64,000 nt of DNA from Brachycybe producta (taxonomy: Eukaryota; Arthropoda; Diplopoda; Playtdesmida; Andrognathidae), in NCBI GenBank assembly GCA_036925085.1, contig JAUPFP010000020.1, forward strand, positions 4,235,495-4,299,494. The letters run 5' to 3'. The stretch's first letter is position 1, and each line of letters starts with the position of its first letter. The position numbers and the translations under genes are program-made. The notes beneath the pieces were generated by a model, which was not told the origin of the DNA, made no database searches, and was given only the letters and a program-made list of their open reading frames with translations. Shown one piece after another: positions 41,987 to 54,313 of this stretch.

Positions 41987-42970
41987 TTTGAGATACACAA
42001 GATTCTCTCTGTTTTCAATGATTCTCTTTTAAATAGTCTCTCAAAGATGCAGAGTGGACTTCGAAACCCAAAACTGTCACACAAATAGACACATATACAT
42101 AGCTAAATTAAACACAACCCGGACCGAATATGACGAAAACAGCATCAGTAATATACACATTAGTAAGAGTGATGATGAGAGAGAGAGGAGCATCAGTCAT
42201 TTGGAAGAAGAATAAGAAAAAAAAAGAGAAGCAACTTGAAACAAAAGCAAAGCAAGCAGACAGTTGTCACTTGGCCCTCTCTCTCTCTCTCTCTGCATTT
42301 GACTTTGCCATTGTATGTTTTAGAAAGAACTAAATAAAAAAAGACTTTAACATGGAAAAGGCGTGGTGTTTCTTCTGAATAAACCAAAAAGACTCTCAAA
42401 ACTCTTTCTCTGCCATTGACACACACACAACAGCATTAAACGCAAGACTCAAAATACGATTATTATACGAGAAAGTTCGTCTGTGTACACATGTGTGTGC
42501 ATCAGTGCGTATTTTTTCTAGTGGGGGACCTCCTTCAAAAAAAAAAAACTAAATATATTTAAATAAAAAAAATAGGAGACTTTTCAAGACAAAAGTTTTC
42601 TAAGAATTAAATGCCCCCAATAAAAACGTTGGGTGGTTTTTCAAACATTTTTTGTTAGTGTTTTCAATAAAGATAATACAGTGTGTCTCGAAAATGTATA
42701 CACAAATTTTGGTGGTTAATAACTGCGGTGTTTTATTTTCTTAAATTTAATTTTCATAATTAACATTAAATGTTTACAATAAGAGAGTTGATTTAAAAGC
42801 ATCACATGTTTGATGTTTAAATTTTGCATTATCGCAATTTTTTTTTTTCAAAATGTCCTCGATTCTCATGAAGGCATTGCTAACATTGCTAGAGAAACTG
42901 ATCTGCAAACATCAATTAACCATATCTCTTGTAATTGTGCTTTGATAATTTTTGTTGTTGCTATAATTCC
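41987..42970. other. No gene recognised
   Basis: A short (CT)n run at about 42276-42293 and A/T runs. No exon or bordered element seen. Confidence 0.4.
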
Positions 42971-42977
42971 ATAAATG

Positions 42978-43291
42978 GATATTGCACCCTTCCCATCCAA
43001 GAACCCCATGATATTAAATTGGAGAGGGGAAACGGTTGGTAAGTGTAGAAGGGGGGGGGAGAGAAACGTGGAGAGTTGAAAAAAGTGAGAGGGGGTGGCT
43101 GAAACTGAAATGAAAGGAGTAAAAAAAAGACAAAAACGACGCGCATGCGCACAACGGTTGTGCCCAGCACTAGAATTTTTTTGGCCCGTCCTTTTATGAC
43201 GTCAGACCAAGTAACAAACGAATTAGAAATTGATGACGCTCATAAAAGGGCGGGGCCAAAAAAATTCTAGTGCTGAGCACAATTGCCTTGT
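42978..43291 (+). mobile_element. Helitron fragment H9 with palindromic MITE
   Basis: GCACCCTTCCCATCCAAGAA and CCCCATGATATTAAATTGG match the body of H1 and H5, followed by the AG-rich tract and ACGCGCATGCGCAC. The C' palindrome follows at 43152-43291. The CTAG end and hairpin are missing, so the copy is 3'-truncated within the MITE end. Confidence 0.75.
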
Positions 43292-43806
43292 CTAATAAAT
43301 GCGTGCTAGAAGAGAGAATGTAAACGTGTCAAACTGGCTATACCAGATATTGCATCATATTGATGTTATTCATGCGATGGCCTCCTCATAATGCCATTAT
43401 TGCACAATTAACACTCATACAAGAAACAAACAGAGAAGAGAAAGAAAAAAAAAAAGATATAATGAAAATCAATTTTTGTTTTTAAAAAAAACCACAGGAT
43501 AAAGAAGTAAAAGACATAAACATTATAAAAGAAAAGGAAAGTAAATGAAAGATATTGAGGTTTTCCTGTCACTTGGCACAGTGTATAGATGATCTCTATG
43601 TATTTATATATATCGAAAGAGAGAGAAAGTTCTAATACAAAAGATGACAGACAATAATAATAAGCAAGTGCCAAATATGCCACCCCACAGTATTTGATTG
43701 AGATAACACAACCATTTGTACAAAGACAGGAAAGATCGAATTTGGTGGCGGTGGTTTTAGGAAGAGAATAAGAATAAGAAGAAACAAGAAAAAAAAAATG
43801 ATTATC

Positions 43807-43851
<45 letters not shown>

Positions 43852-44232
43852 ATGATGGAGAAAGAGAGAGAGAGAGAGAAAGAATGAAAAAATGACAGAA
43901 TGGGTTCCATTCAGACTACATGTGATGGTCGTTTGTTCTCAATTGGAACGAATTCTTTTCAGACACACACACACATTCATCGAATAATAAGAAGAGAGAG
44001 AGAAAAAAAAGACGCCTTGATAAACGGAGAGAGAAAGAGAGAGACGACTGATAATCATTTCCAAACGATTTGATACAATGTTATCATAAGACTATATGAT
44101 ACCAAACACCCAACCACACAATACATATATATATCTTTATTCTTTATATACAGTGTGACACATAAGTTAATTCTCAAATAAGACATATATTGTGAATTGA
44201 AACATTTCCTAAGGCATGCTTCACTCGGACCA
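43292..44232. other. Purine-rich stretch, no gene
   Basis: (GA)n runs at about 43810-43846, 43862-43879 and 43993-44044, and A runs elsewhere. Frames are low-complexity. Confidence 0.5.
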
Positions 44233-44242
44233 CTTTGTGGCG

Positions 44243-44448
44243 ACAGGCAGTTAGAAATCGGGGAGAACTTCAGTTGGCTCCGCCCTTTTTATGACGACCG
44301 GCAACTTCTAATTGGTTGGTTATGTAGTCTGACGTCACATGTTCCGCCCTTTTCAACGTCGAACCACACAACAAACCAATTAGAAGTTGCCGGTCATCAT
44401 AACAAGGGCAGAGCCAACTGAAGTTCTCTCCGATTTCTAACTGCCTGT
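44243..44448. mobile_element. Palindromic MITE C, copy C6
   Basis: Ends ACAGGCAGTTAGAAATCGG and CTAACTGCCTGT. The flanks CTTTGTGGCG and CTTTGTGGTG form an imperfect direct repeat of up to 10 bp. The arms are well conserved. Confidence 0.93.
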
Positions 44449-44458
44449 CTTTGTGGTG

Positions 44459-45022
44459 CCACGGTGTGGACGGTTTTTTCCATGAACATTTCTCTGTAAC
44501 AAATTATGTTTGGCCCCGATCCATCAGTTGTCGGTTTTTGCCCCGTCACATCAAAAGGATGTTCTTAGTTGGACCAGGAGTAGTTTGGACGTCTCGACAA
44601 ACATTTCCCAAAAACATACATTATGAGCTTTCCAACTGGGAATGTGTTGCCAAACATGTTCTGTTCAAGTTTAGACACTTTGGCCACAGCGACCGGAACA
44701 ACGAACATGTTCTTTTGGAAATGTTCGCAAACATGGTCTGTTCGATGTTCAATGTTCTTGTCTAGAACCCACCCAACCATGAAAAAAATAGCGACCAAAA
44801 TGTAATGATTCATGACATCACTTTATTATTGCCGAATGTTGTCAATTATTATCCAATTTATAATTTTTATATATTTTTAAATTGATAATTGTTTTTTTGT
44901 TTCTTCTTAAATGGAAGAGTTGCTTCTAAACATGACTCTGAAGATGAATACAATTGTATTCGAAACATCAACCATTTTGTTATTTGTAATAAAAATGGCT
45001 ATTTTTGGTTCTGTTTATCCTG
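44459..45022. other. No gene recognised
   Basis: AACATGTTC and GAACATGTT words recur around 44640-44760, so a worn inverted element may be present. No borders. Confidence 0.4.
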
Positions 45023-45030
45023 GTTGGAAC

Positions 45031-45787
45031 CAGGGTGGCAGTGATTTGAATCACATTGATTTAAATCGTGATTTAAATCAAATGATTTTTTTAAAAAAAA
45101 TATTCACGTTTATTTAAACATTAAAATTATACAATAAAAATAAAACAGTTCCCGGCATTTTTTCTCTGTTTATAAAATAAAGTCTGGTGGTAGTCCTTTC
45201 ATTAATACATTATTTTTTTTTTGGAAGATATACTTGAGGAAGTATCCCCCCAATTGACTGGTGGAAAAATCATTAAAGAGGGTTTTTGTGGTCCTTGAAA
45301 GTCTGTTGGTCCTTCCTTGGAATATTTATATAACTTCAAAAATCCATTGCATGTGAACCAGAAGAGCGGGAATGGAACTGTTGGAACCTCTAAATTCCCA
45401 GAGATGTCTGGAATGCAGGGATGTCTGCAATGTGCACTGCATGCTTCAAAAGTTATGCCAATCAGAGTGGACATAGTTGAAGTGTAACTATGGTTCTTCA
45501 TGAAATTTTAACTTTGAGAATTCATTGCATGTGATTTATGGATTTTTATGGTCCTTTTGAAGTCTGTTGGGCTCTCCTGAGTTCATTTCAGTGCTTTTCA
45601 GGGCACTTAACTAACAACTTAACAATTAACAATGTTATTATTACTCATTTTTGCAAACATCTTCATAAAAAAAATTTTAATATTTCATATAAATGAAAAA
45701 AAAAAAATCAAAAAATTCTGATTTAAATCAAATAAATCGATTTTTTCGATTTTTTTTTAAAAAAATCAAAAAAAATCAGCCACCCTG
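45031..45787. mobile_element. hAT-type element with GGTGGC ends, 8-bp TSD
   Basis: The left end CAGGGTGGCAGTGATTTGAA and the right end ATCAGCCACCCTG are inverted; both ends are rich in GATTTAAATC words. Flanks GTTGGAAC and GTTGAAAC are an 8-bp duplication with one mismatch. A 99-codon frame on the minus strand at 45202-45501 lies inside; I do not recognise it as a transposase domain and treat it as unassigned. Confidence 0.82.
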
Positions 45788-45795
45788 GTTGAAAC

Positions 45796-46219
45796 CTAAA
45801 TATATAGACTAAGGCTGTACTGAGCCGATTTTTGCCGATTTACAGCTAATCGGCAAAAATCGGATAGGCGAACAAATGTTAATCGATTTCTGCACTCAAC
45901 AATTAGGTGTGCTCCCGGATAAAACGGCAGCGGTGGAGGATCAATGAATTTATTACGAACTTTATCACTAATTCATCTTTAAAAGGAAATTGTTGTCTTG
46001 CGCCATTGCTTTGTAAACTCGTAAATTATAATTTAACTCTTTTTTTTCCATACGTTCTTGTGCGAACGGCTTCTCTCTCTTGGCCGACGTAAGCAGCTAA
46101 AATCGGTAGTGAAAATCGGCGTGATTGGCTCGGTTAAATCGATCGGCATGCCAATTTTTTTGTGTGTGATCGGTTCGGTATTTTCTCGGAAAAAAAAGTG
46201 TGATCGGTACGATCACACC
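45796..46219. other. AATCGGC-rich sequence, no gene
   Basis: AAAATCGG words and inverses (CCGATTTTTGCCGATT at 45828, GTGATCGGTACGATCAC at 46199) suggest a worn palindromic element. The frame at 45907 is not supported by splice signals. Confidence 0.4.
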
Positions 46220-46371
46220 TAGAAATTGCCAGTCGTCATAAAAAGGGTGGAGCCAACTTCTGTTTGTCCCCGATTTCTAATTGCCTGTGTAACAAACCAA
46301 TTATAAATTGATGACGCTCATAAAAGGGGCAGAGCCCTAAAGAAATTCTGAAGCTGTCTACAGATGCCTGT
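46220..46371. mobile_element. Chimeric half-copies of MITE C and C'
   Basis: 46220-46288 is a right arm of family C (GGTGGAGCCAACTTCTGT, ATTTCTAATTGCCTGT). It runs at once into a right arm of the C' type (TAACAAACCAATTATAAATT to GATGCCTGT). Both arms face the same way, so no palindrome is left; a deletion or template switch joined them. Confidence 0.7.
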
Positions 46372-46777
46372 CTCTTCATTTTGGTGGTGTTCTCACTTCA
46401 TTCCAGAGGTGTGAAACCATTTCTTGTATAGAAAGGAAAGCAACAAACCAACCACCCCCCCCCCCCCCCCCCCCCTCTCTCGCCTTCCTAGCAAAGAAAA
46501 AAAAAATCAATTCCCATTCATGCGAAAAGGTTTTTTTTTTTTCTCGTTTAAAAAAAAAGTCTTCTCGAATTTTAGAGTTCTGTATCAAAACTGCTTATTA
46601 ATTTTTGCCATAAAATCCAATCAAGCATCAAACTTAACAAACTAATGCGTTAATTTACACCTTTTCTCAAAGACTCCAAGTCGAAATCGGGGGTTTTTTT
46701 TCTCCCTCTTGTCTTTTCTTTCTCTTAAATACTGTATTTATAAAGGTTCAAGTCTTAAAAGATATATAGAAAAATGG

Positions 46778-46873
<96 letters not shown>

Positions 46874-46874
46874 T
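46778..46874. repeat. (TTA)n microsatellite
   Basis: About 32 TTA units with one ACT interruption. Poly-Ile frames on both strands are spurious. Confidence 0.97.
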
Positions 46875-47149
46875 TAGGAGACCATGGTAAATGGGTTATT
46901 CGTTTCTTCGAGAAACAGTTGCAATGCAACATAAAAGTCAAAATAATGATTTGCCAACACTTTTAATTTGGTGTCATTATTGCGTTGAAACGCGGTTCAA
47001 GTATAAATAATAATAAGCAACGTTTTCTAACAATAACGTTCATTAACAAGAAGAGCAGAAGAAAAAAAAGGGATCAACTCGAATAGTAGACTTTAGTAGT
47101 TGATGAACCACACTGAGCCACACTCAGAATGTAGAAACGTTATACCTAA

Positions 47150-47440
47150 GTACACACTTGATAATTTAAATGCATTTAAATAATAAACGGTGTTCTACAG
47201 AGTCCTGTGAAGGACAAACAAACAATATGTCGAATTCAATTTATTCAGTTAATAATCTGAACTATTGAGTTAATATTTAAATACAATCAGATAAACTGTT
47301 GACAAAATATTGATTTAGTATTTCAATTTAAAATATTAATTATTAAAAGTCAATTTTTATTTGGTTTCATGTCCTTAACTGGATTCCGTTTGATTCACCT
47401 AATCACATTTAATTTGAATTCATTTAACTCATATGTGTAC
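47150..47440 (-). mobile_element. MITE A, copy 3 (inverted)
   Basis: A complete copy from GTACACACTTG to ATATGTGTAC. Its site GTTAATAATCTGAACT is the uninterrupted reference for the Helitron insertion at 5058. It forms an inverted pair with copy 4, with a 364-bp spacer between. Confidence 0.82.
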
Positions 47441-47804
47441 AAGTAACCAGACCTTTAAACAAGTTAACTCTGAAAACAACTTAACTTATTGAAGTGTTTT
47501 CTTTCTAATTAACTGACTTTAAAGTAAATTGACTTAGTTACGAGTTTAAATATTTTTTAGTTGATTGATCTTATTATTTAAGAGTATTCTTTTTTTTTTT
47601 ACAAATGTTCAGACTTAATTATTTTTAAAATGTGTGTACATTTAAGTATTCAGTTTTGGAGTTGAATTTCTTTAAAGTGTTGAATTTGAAGAAGAAGAAG
47701 GAATATTTTCTTGCAAGCAGCCAAGCAGACCTGTGTCAGAGGGAGGAGATTTAAGATTTAAATTTAATTCTCACTTAAATCATTGTTTTCATTCCATATA
47801 CCTT

Positions 47805-48098
47805 GTACACACACATGAGTTAACTGAATTCAAATTAAATGTGTTTAGGTGAATTATACGGAATCCAGTTAAGGACACGAACCAAATAAAAAATGACTTT
47901 AATTATTAATATTTTAAATTGAAATACTAAATCAATATTTTGTCAATAGTTTATCTGATTATATTTAAGTATTAACTCAATTATTTTCAGATTATTAACT
48001 GAATAAATTGAATTCTACATATTGTTTGTTTGTCCTTCAAAGGGCTCTGTAGAACACGCTTATAATTTAAATGCATTTAAATTAGCAGGTGTGTGTAC
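47805..48098 (+). mobile_element. MITE A, copy 4
   Basis: A complete copy from GTACACACACATGAG to GGTGTGTGTAC, in the orientation of copy 1. It is directly followed by the 25-bp satellite. Confidence 0.82.
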
Positions 48099-48104
48099 TA
48101 GAGT

Positions 48105-49350
48105 ATACACAGTTAAGTGAATGTCTAAAGTATCCACAGTATAGTTCACAGAGTTAACTGCCTTTAATCTGTACATATTTAAGTAAATGTCTTTAAAATA
48201 TTCACAGTAATGCATGTGGCATTAACTGTCTTTAAACTGTACACAGTTAAATATCTTTAAAATATCCTCAATATAGTGTGTTGCATTAACTGTCTTTTTA
48301 AAGTGTTCACAGTTGAGTACACATTTAACTGTCTTTAAAGTGAACACACTTAAATGTCTTTGAAGTGTACACACTTAACTGTATTTGAAGTGTACACACT
48401 TAACTGTCTTTAAAGTGTATGCACTTAACTGTCTTTAAAGTGTATGCACTTAACTGTCTTTAAAGTGTACACACTTAAATGTCTTTGAAGTGTACACACT
48501 TAACTGTCTTTAAAGTGTACACACTTAACTGTCTTTAAAGTGTACACACTTAACTGTCTTTAAAGTGTACACACTTAACTGTCTTTAAAGTGTACACACT
48601 TAACTGTCTTTAAAGTGCACTCACTTAACTGTCTTTAAAGTGCACTCACTTAACTGTCTTTAAAGTGCACTCACTTAACTGTCTTTAAAGTGCACTCACT
48701 TAACTGTCTTTAAAGTGCACTCACTTACCTGTCTTTAAAGTGCACTCACTTAACTGTCTTTAAAGTGCACTCACTTAACTGTCTTTAAAGTGCACTCACT
48801 TAACTGTCTTTAAAGTGCACTCACTTAACTGTCTTTAAAGTGCACTCACTTAAATGGCTTTAAAGTGCACTCACTTAACTGTCTTTAAAGTGCACTCACT
48901 TAAATGGCTTTAAAGTGCACTCACTTAACTGTCTTTAAAGTGCACTCACTTAAATGGCTTTAAAGTGCACTCACTTAAATGGCTTTAAAGTGCACTCACT
49001 TAACTGGCTTTAAAGTGCACTCACTTAACTGTCTTTAAAGTGCACTCACTTAAATGGCTTTAAAGTGCACTCACTTAAATGGCTTTAAAGTGCACTCACT
49101 TAACTGTCTTTAAAGTGTTCACACACTTAACTGTCTTTAAAGTGTTCACACACTTAACTGTCTTTAAAGTGTTCACTCATTTAACAATCTTTAATATGTA
49201 CACAGTTAAGTGACTTGTCTGAAAAGTATCCAAAATGAAGTTTGCAGAGTTAACTGTCTTTATAGTGTATACACAGTTAAGTGTGCAGACCAAACTGCTT
49301 TTAAAATTATACACAGTTTATGTTTGATGCACTTTAACTGCCTTTAAAGT
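48105..49350. repeat. 25-bp satellite TTAACTGTCTTTAAAGTGCACTCAC
   Basis: A core of more than 30 units with exact 25-bp period between about 48330 and 49190. Early units carry TGTACACAC, middle units TGCACTCAC, and some late units AAATGGC instead of AACTGTC. Outer units (48105-48330, 49190-49350) are longer and degenerate, with CACAGTTAAG. This gives an age gradient with a young, homogenised centre. No frame is coding. Confidence 0.95.
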
Positions 49351-50426
49351 GCACACAAGTAAGTGAATTTCTCTCTGTGAGTAAAGTATTTATTTATTCC
49401 ATTGTAATCGCGGCCATTTTTGTGACTTATTTTTAATGAGATGTAGATTATGTTGTTAGGGTGTTTGTTGATCTGTCACTTTTGAACAAAATTCTTGTTC
49501 TCTGTAGTCTTTACCTCTTTAAAGAAAATTTTTCGGAAGTTCTGTTTGTAAATGAACATTCTGTATTGTATGTCTGTGAATGTGTGTGTGTGTGTGTATT
49601 TTTATTCGAAATAAGTTAAAATAACAACTTTTTTTTGACTAGCTTGCAATGAACTCTGTGTGTGTGTGTAACAATGTTGTGAGGCTTTGAGAAGCTAACA
49701 GTCAAAAAGAGTGTTTGATCCGTTGGGAGCTTTTCTAATTTCGAATGCAAATCTGTCATTTCGCCAAAAGAGTATAAGGTTAATACATAGAGAAAAAGGG
49801 TTTTTTTTTTTTTAAAAAGGGTATAGAAGAGGAGGAGGAGGAGGTGGTTAGAGGGTACTCTGCATATATGTGTTTGTATTGGGGGGGGGGGGGTTGTTAG
49901 GGTTCTATCATCTTGTTTTTGAACGCATCTCTCTCTCTATGTGTTCTATGGATCTTTTGATTTTTAGAGAAATTTACATAATGTAGTGATAAAAGCGCCA
50001 CACTGATAAACAAGCATAAAAGTTGAGAAACTAAAAAGGAAGAAATGCAAACTAAATGAAAGAGAATTTGATGAAACAGAGGAGGAATTCCTCGTAGGCC
50101 GCTGAACTTTTTGAAAATATTCTAATTCTATAGTTTCCATATAGATCAACAACATTATTATGGATTAGGCGAAAATGTAACAAAAAAAATTTACAACTAA
50201 TTCTGTAGGTGGCAACAATATGTGTGTCTATGTCTATAATGGGTGAAAGTTGAGGCTTGGATCTCACAGTTCTGGAAGAAAAAAAAATAGAAATAAAAAA
50301 AGCAGAAAAAAAGCTTTTTCTACCGTTTTTCTGCTTTCTTTTGTGTTCAAGGGTTCTCGCACATTACAATAGAAAACACTAAGAACATTTTTTAGTTGCA
50401 GGATGCCTTTCTATTGGCTGATAAAA
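49351..50426. other. No gene recognised
   Basis: Short TG runs (49580-49597, 49657-49668), a GAGGAGGAGG patch and a poly-G run at about 49880-49893. No exon-like frame. Confidence 0.45.
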
Positions 50427-50850
50427 TGGCCAAAAATAGAAAAATATTTAAATGTTCTAAAAGCTCTAAAAATGCCTCAGGAGTGCTCAGCTAGCCCCAG
50501 AAATCCCAAAAAGCTTGGAAAAGCACAATGATTCAAGAATTTTTAAAATTCGAAAAAATGGGTCAAAAGCAAAGACTAGTTTTTTGCTTTTTTTTTCAAA
50601 AAACGGCCAAAAGTCGAAACATATTTAGATCTTCTAAAAGCTTTAAAATGCCTCAGGAGTGCTCAGCTGGCCCCAGAAGTCCCAAAAAGCTTGGAAAAGC
50701 ACAAGGATTCAAAAAATTTTAAAATTTGAAAAAATGGGTCCAAAAACCAAGACTTTGGCTTTTTTCAAAAAAAAAAAACGACCCAAAGTGGAAAAATATT
50801 TAAGTGCTAAAAATGCCTCTGGAGTGTTCAACTGACCCCAGAAGTCTCCC
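50427..50850. repeat. Tandem repeat, about 177 bp x 2.4
   Basis: ATGCCTCAGGAGTGCTCAG recurs at about 50472 and 50649, and as ATGCCTCTGGAGTGTTCA at about 50813. CCCAGAA-TCCCAAAAAGCTTGGAAAAGCAC and AAAATGGGTC follow in each unit. The last unit is truncated. Confidence 0.8.
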
Positions 50851-51605
50851 TTTTTCTTATCGAGGGCGCCTTTACGAGATTTTGCACAATGGCGCCTTAC
50901 ACCCACTCAGCAGTGCAGATCATATGCTATGGCCCATGGATATATTTAAAATTCGCCAAACGGCCCACACTCTTAATGAAGTTGCACATGCCTGGTTTAA
51001 ACTTTGTTTTTCATTCATAACTCTAAATATGACCCTATTTTTGCATGTTGACCTTAACCTATATTTTTTATGTTGCGTTTAGGTCAAGATCCGACAAGCA
51101 GAAAACACTGACTTTTGAAAAGCAACTGAAAATAGAATTTACCTAATTTTAATAATTTCATTAGATTTTTTTTTTGCTTTGCTCTTATGCTTTTTGAGGC
51201 TAAATTATTATTTTGATTTATTATTTCTGTTTATATTTTCTGCTTGTCCCCCCTCCCCTCTCCCCGCAAACACAGAAAAACCTGCCCACAATATCATTCA
51301 TTTTTCTTTGTTAATATATCAGTAAAACCATGTTTAATGTTTAAAAAAAATGATAACAAGTTTCATAGTTATGATATAAAAATGGAGATTCTAAATATCT
51401 ATTCATTTCTGTAAAGTGTCAAAAGTAAAAGACTAAAAGGTTATAAGGAAAAGAAATTGCTAAATGGCTTGAATCTTTCTATTCATGCAGTTTTCTTATC
51501 TTTTTCCGCATAAAAAATGTCTTAGCTGATGAAAGAAATCTTAACTTCTCATTCATTCATTCATTCAACAACAAAAAAATCGATTTAAAAAAAGCTCTTA
51601 TGTGT
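50851..51605. other. No gene recognised
   Basis: A non-repetitive patch at 50870-50990 is less AT-rich, with AGATTTTGCACAATGGCGCC; it lacks clear splice-bounded coding. CCCCCCTCCCCTCTCCCC at 51248-51265. ATTCATTCATTCATTCA at 51552. Confidence 0.4.
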
Positions 51606-51838
51606 TTTAAGAAAAGTTTAGACATGTTTGGACAAGTTAAGACCAATTTTGAGCAAGTTAAGGCAAGTCAGGACAAAGTTAATACAAGTCTGGAGAAAGT
51701 TTTGACATGCTTTAAGATAAGATTTGGACAAGTTCAGACCTTATTGAGATAACTTTGAACCTATCTGGACAAGTTTTTACGTGTTTAGACAAGTTTGAAC
51801 ATGTTTAGACAAGTGATCTGAAGTTTCAAGACATGTCT
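51606..51838. repeat. Degenerate tandem repeat GACAAGTTTAGACATGTTT
   Basis: About 10-12 imperfect units of 18-22 bp with GACAAGTT or GACATGTTT cores. Old array. Confidence 0.65.
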
Positions 51839-52390
51839 AAGCATGAAGAATAAAAAACCTGCAAAAGATGTTTTGAAAATTTAGATATTTTTTTTTTATT
51901 TTAAGACTTAGCCGCCATGATGTTAAAAATGCAAACAAAAAAAAGAAGCTTTACAGTTGTAGGTGTTTGAGGCTTAATTAAAAAGTGAAAGATTTAGTCG
52001 ACCGTGGGCAATCAGAAGATAAACTTTTCTCTCTCGGGGTTTTTGAAACTAATGGCGTGTGAAGCCGATAAAATCGTCACCGCAAAAGTTGCATGAAAGG
52101 GTTGGTTGGTTGGTTGGTTTGGGGTGCTTATCAGTTTTCCATTACATTGCACACAGTTTTGCCTTATTTTTGGTAGATTTCATTTGCTGACTAGACTCGA
52201 ACCGGGGTTTTTTTTTATTCGTTATGTGTCTTTGTGTGTTTAGAAATGGTTCTTTTTTTATACGCAATATATTTTTTTTTTTGCTTTGCTTTTGCTTTCT
52301 TGTCACACCTACTGAGAGTTGAACTGTATTTGTCTATTGACAAAGACATAGAATCCATATTTAGTGCTTGCAGGGTGTTAGAGAAACATT
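51839..52390. other. No gene recognised
   Basis: GGTT units at 52099-52117 and T runs. No exon. Confidence 0.4.
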
Positions 52391-52399
52391 TTTTCACGT

Positions 52400-52608
52400 A
52401 CAGGCAATTAGAAATCGGTACAAACAGAAGTTGGCTCCGCCTTTTTTTATGACGACCGGCAACTTCTAATTGGTTTGTTGTGTGTGGTTCGACGTTGAAA
52501 AGGGCGGAGCATGTGACGTCAGACTAGATAACCAACCAATTAGAAGTTGCGTTCGTCATAAAAAATGGCGGAGCCAACTTCTGTTTGTCCCGATTTCTAA
52601 TTGCCTGT
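52400..52608. mobile_element. Palindromic MITE C, copy C8, 9-bp TSD
   Basis: A 209-bp near-palindrome, ends ACAGGCAATTAGAAATCGG and CTAATTGCCTGT. Exact target duplication TTTTCACGT at 52391-52399 and 52609-52617. Confidence 0.95.
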
Positions 52609-52617
52609 TTTTCACGT

Positions 52618-53183
52618 AGACATGAGTTATTCAAGAAGGGAAAGCTTGGTATTTGAACTTAACTTTTGTACCCTCTAAGTATGGTTTCAGTACTGAGAAA
52701 CCCTTTACAAGCAATACTCAGACCCCGATTAACACTTTTGGGGGCCCTGTGCCAAGTATAACCTGGGGACCTTTGAAAGTAGAGGCGCATATCGGATACA
52801 ATAAATGAACAGACAGGGATTTGATTAGGGAATTTCTAGTTTAGTTTAGGATAAATTTTACGAAAAAAACATAAAAATATTGAAATAAATTATTGAAAAA
52901 AAATATATTTTTTCGTGTTAAACGAATGTTGTGTTAAGAAGGTTTATGACCAGCAGATTTTCAAAATCTCTTGATTATTTTGTCTTACAGAACGAAAATC
53001 GAGACAAACTAGAAAGTTTATTTCAGGGGTATTTTTAAAGGGTGCGTGATATCTTTCAAAATAAACTTTTTATAGACAAAAATTAAAAAAAAATGTTATC
53101 TTTTTAAAGTTGGGTCATTTTTATATAAAAAACAAATCTCATATAAAAAGTTTCTTCTGAAATTTATCAACATGAAAATGCTT
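52618..53183. other. No gene recognised
   Basis: AT-rich intron sequence, nothing delimited. Confidence 0.4.
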
Positions 53184-53683
53184 TTAAGAGGATACATCGC
53201 AAAATTACTTCGAAAAATCTTCACAAAGAGCGCTAGCATCGTTTTTTTTTTTTTTTCTATTGAAGAAAACACGTTAATTTTTAAAATACACATTTGCGCC
53301 AGCAATATGTTCATTTTTCATATTTAAACTTGTCCAATATTTTCCAAAATACCTTAAAAAAATTGGTAATTACGGTTATAATTTTAAAAACTATTTCAAA
53401 ATCGCGAATTTCTAACTCTTATGTTAAACTCCATTGAGTATACGCCCAAATAACAAAAAACATCCATTAAAATGTTGGTAAAGAAATAGCAAAAAATGAT
53501 TTTAAAAAACCACAATTAAACCACAGTGAAGCCAACACATTGGCGCACGTGCTGATTTTTTTCTGGTTTTTTAAAAATTATTTTTACGTATTTTTATCAA
53601 CAGTTTAACATAAAAGTTAGAAATTCGCGATTTTGAAATAGTTTTTTTTTAAGTATAACCACGCTTATCATTTTTTTTTTTAC
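53184..53683. mobile_element. Palindromic family G, internally deleted copy
   Basis: Starts TTAAGAGGATACATCGCAAA and keeps the left arm, the centre (CACAGTGAAGCCAACACATT) and part of the right arm to AAATTCGCGATTTTGAAAT. It then stops near 53683 without the TTAA end. Confidence 0.75.
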
Positions 53684-53819
53684 AAAACAACCAATCTGCT
53701 AGTGAAATTGCGGAATTCAACACCTAAAATGTATTGAATTTTGCATATTCACAAGCAGGTTATTTGTTTTGCAGAGTGCCTAGGCAATATGCAGATAGAC
53801 TGATTCCGTGGATTGACAG

Positions 53820-54206
53820 TAATGGCGCATTCACACTAGGCTGGTTTCCCAGCTGCTGGTTGCTGCTTGCTGGTTGTAGCCAGCTAGCAGCATAGTGTGA
53901 ACCACTACCAGCAGCTGCTTTCTCCAGCACGCTAGTAATTTTAACAGCGGCTGGTGAAGTTGAACATGTCCAACTTTAGCAGCTACCAGCTGGTCATGTG
54001 ACTCCCTTCTTGCTGCTACCAGTGTGTAATTCCACTGCTTGGATTGGTTGTTGTTAGAGTTTGTGTTTTTGCACGACGGTGATTGGATGACTTGCACTGC
54101 TAATGCCAGCAGTGACTGGAAAAGTATGAACCCAAAGCAGCCGCTGCTTGCTGTTGCTGCTAACAGCCAGCAGCTTGTAAACCAGCCTAGTGTGAATGCG
54201 CCATAA
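53820..54206. mobile_element. MITE family E, copy 2
   Basis: TAATGGCGCATTCACACTAG and the inverse CTAGTGTGAATGCGCCATAA. The interior is like 7450-7872 with one deletion of about 40 bp. It lies 107 bp before the exon at 54314. Confidence 0.87.
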
Positions 54207-54313
54207 CATGTCCATTGTTTTGGAACGCGCTGTTTTTATGTTTACGTGTATATTTATAGTTTTATTTTTATCTTAGTTATATAATTTTTAATTATTATTA
54301 ATTGTTTTTACAG

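Noticed and set aside
46709-46966. Poly-Ile open frames on both strands
   Set aside because: Direct translation of the TTA microsatellite.
48105-49350. CRISPR-like or telomere-like array
   Set aside because: 25-bp units without spacers; the unit is not a telomere repeat.
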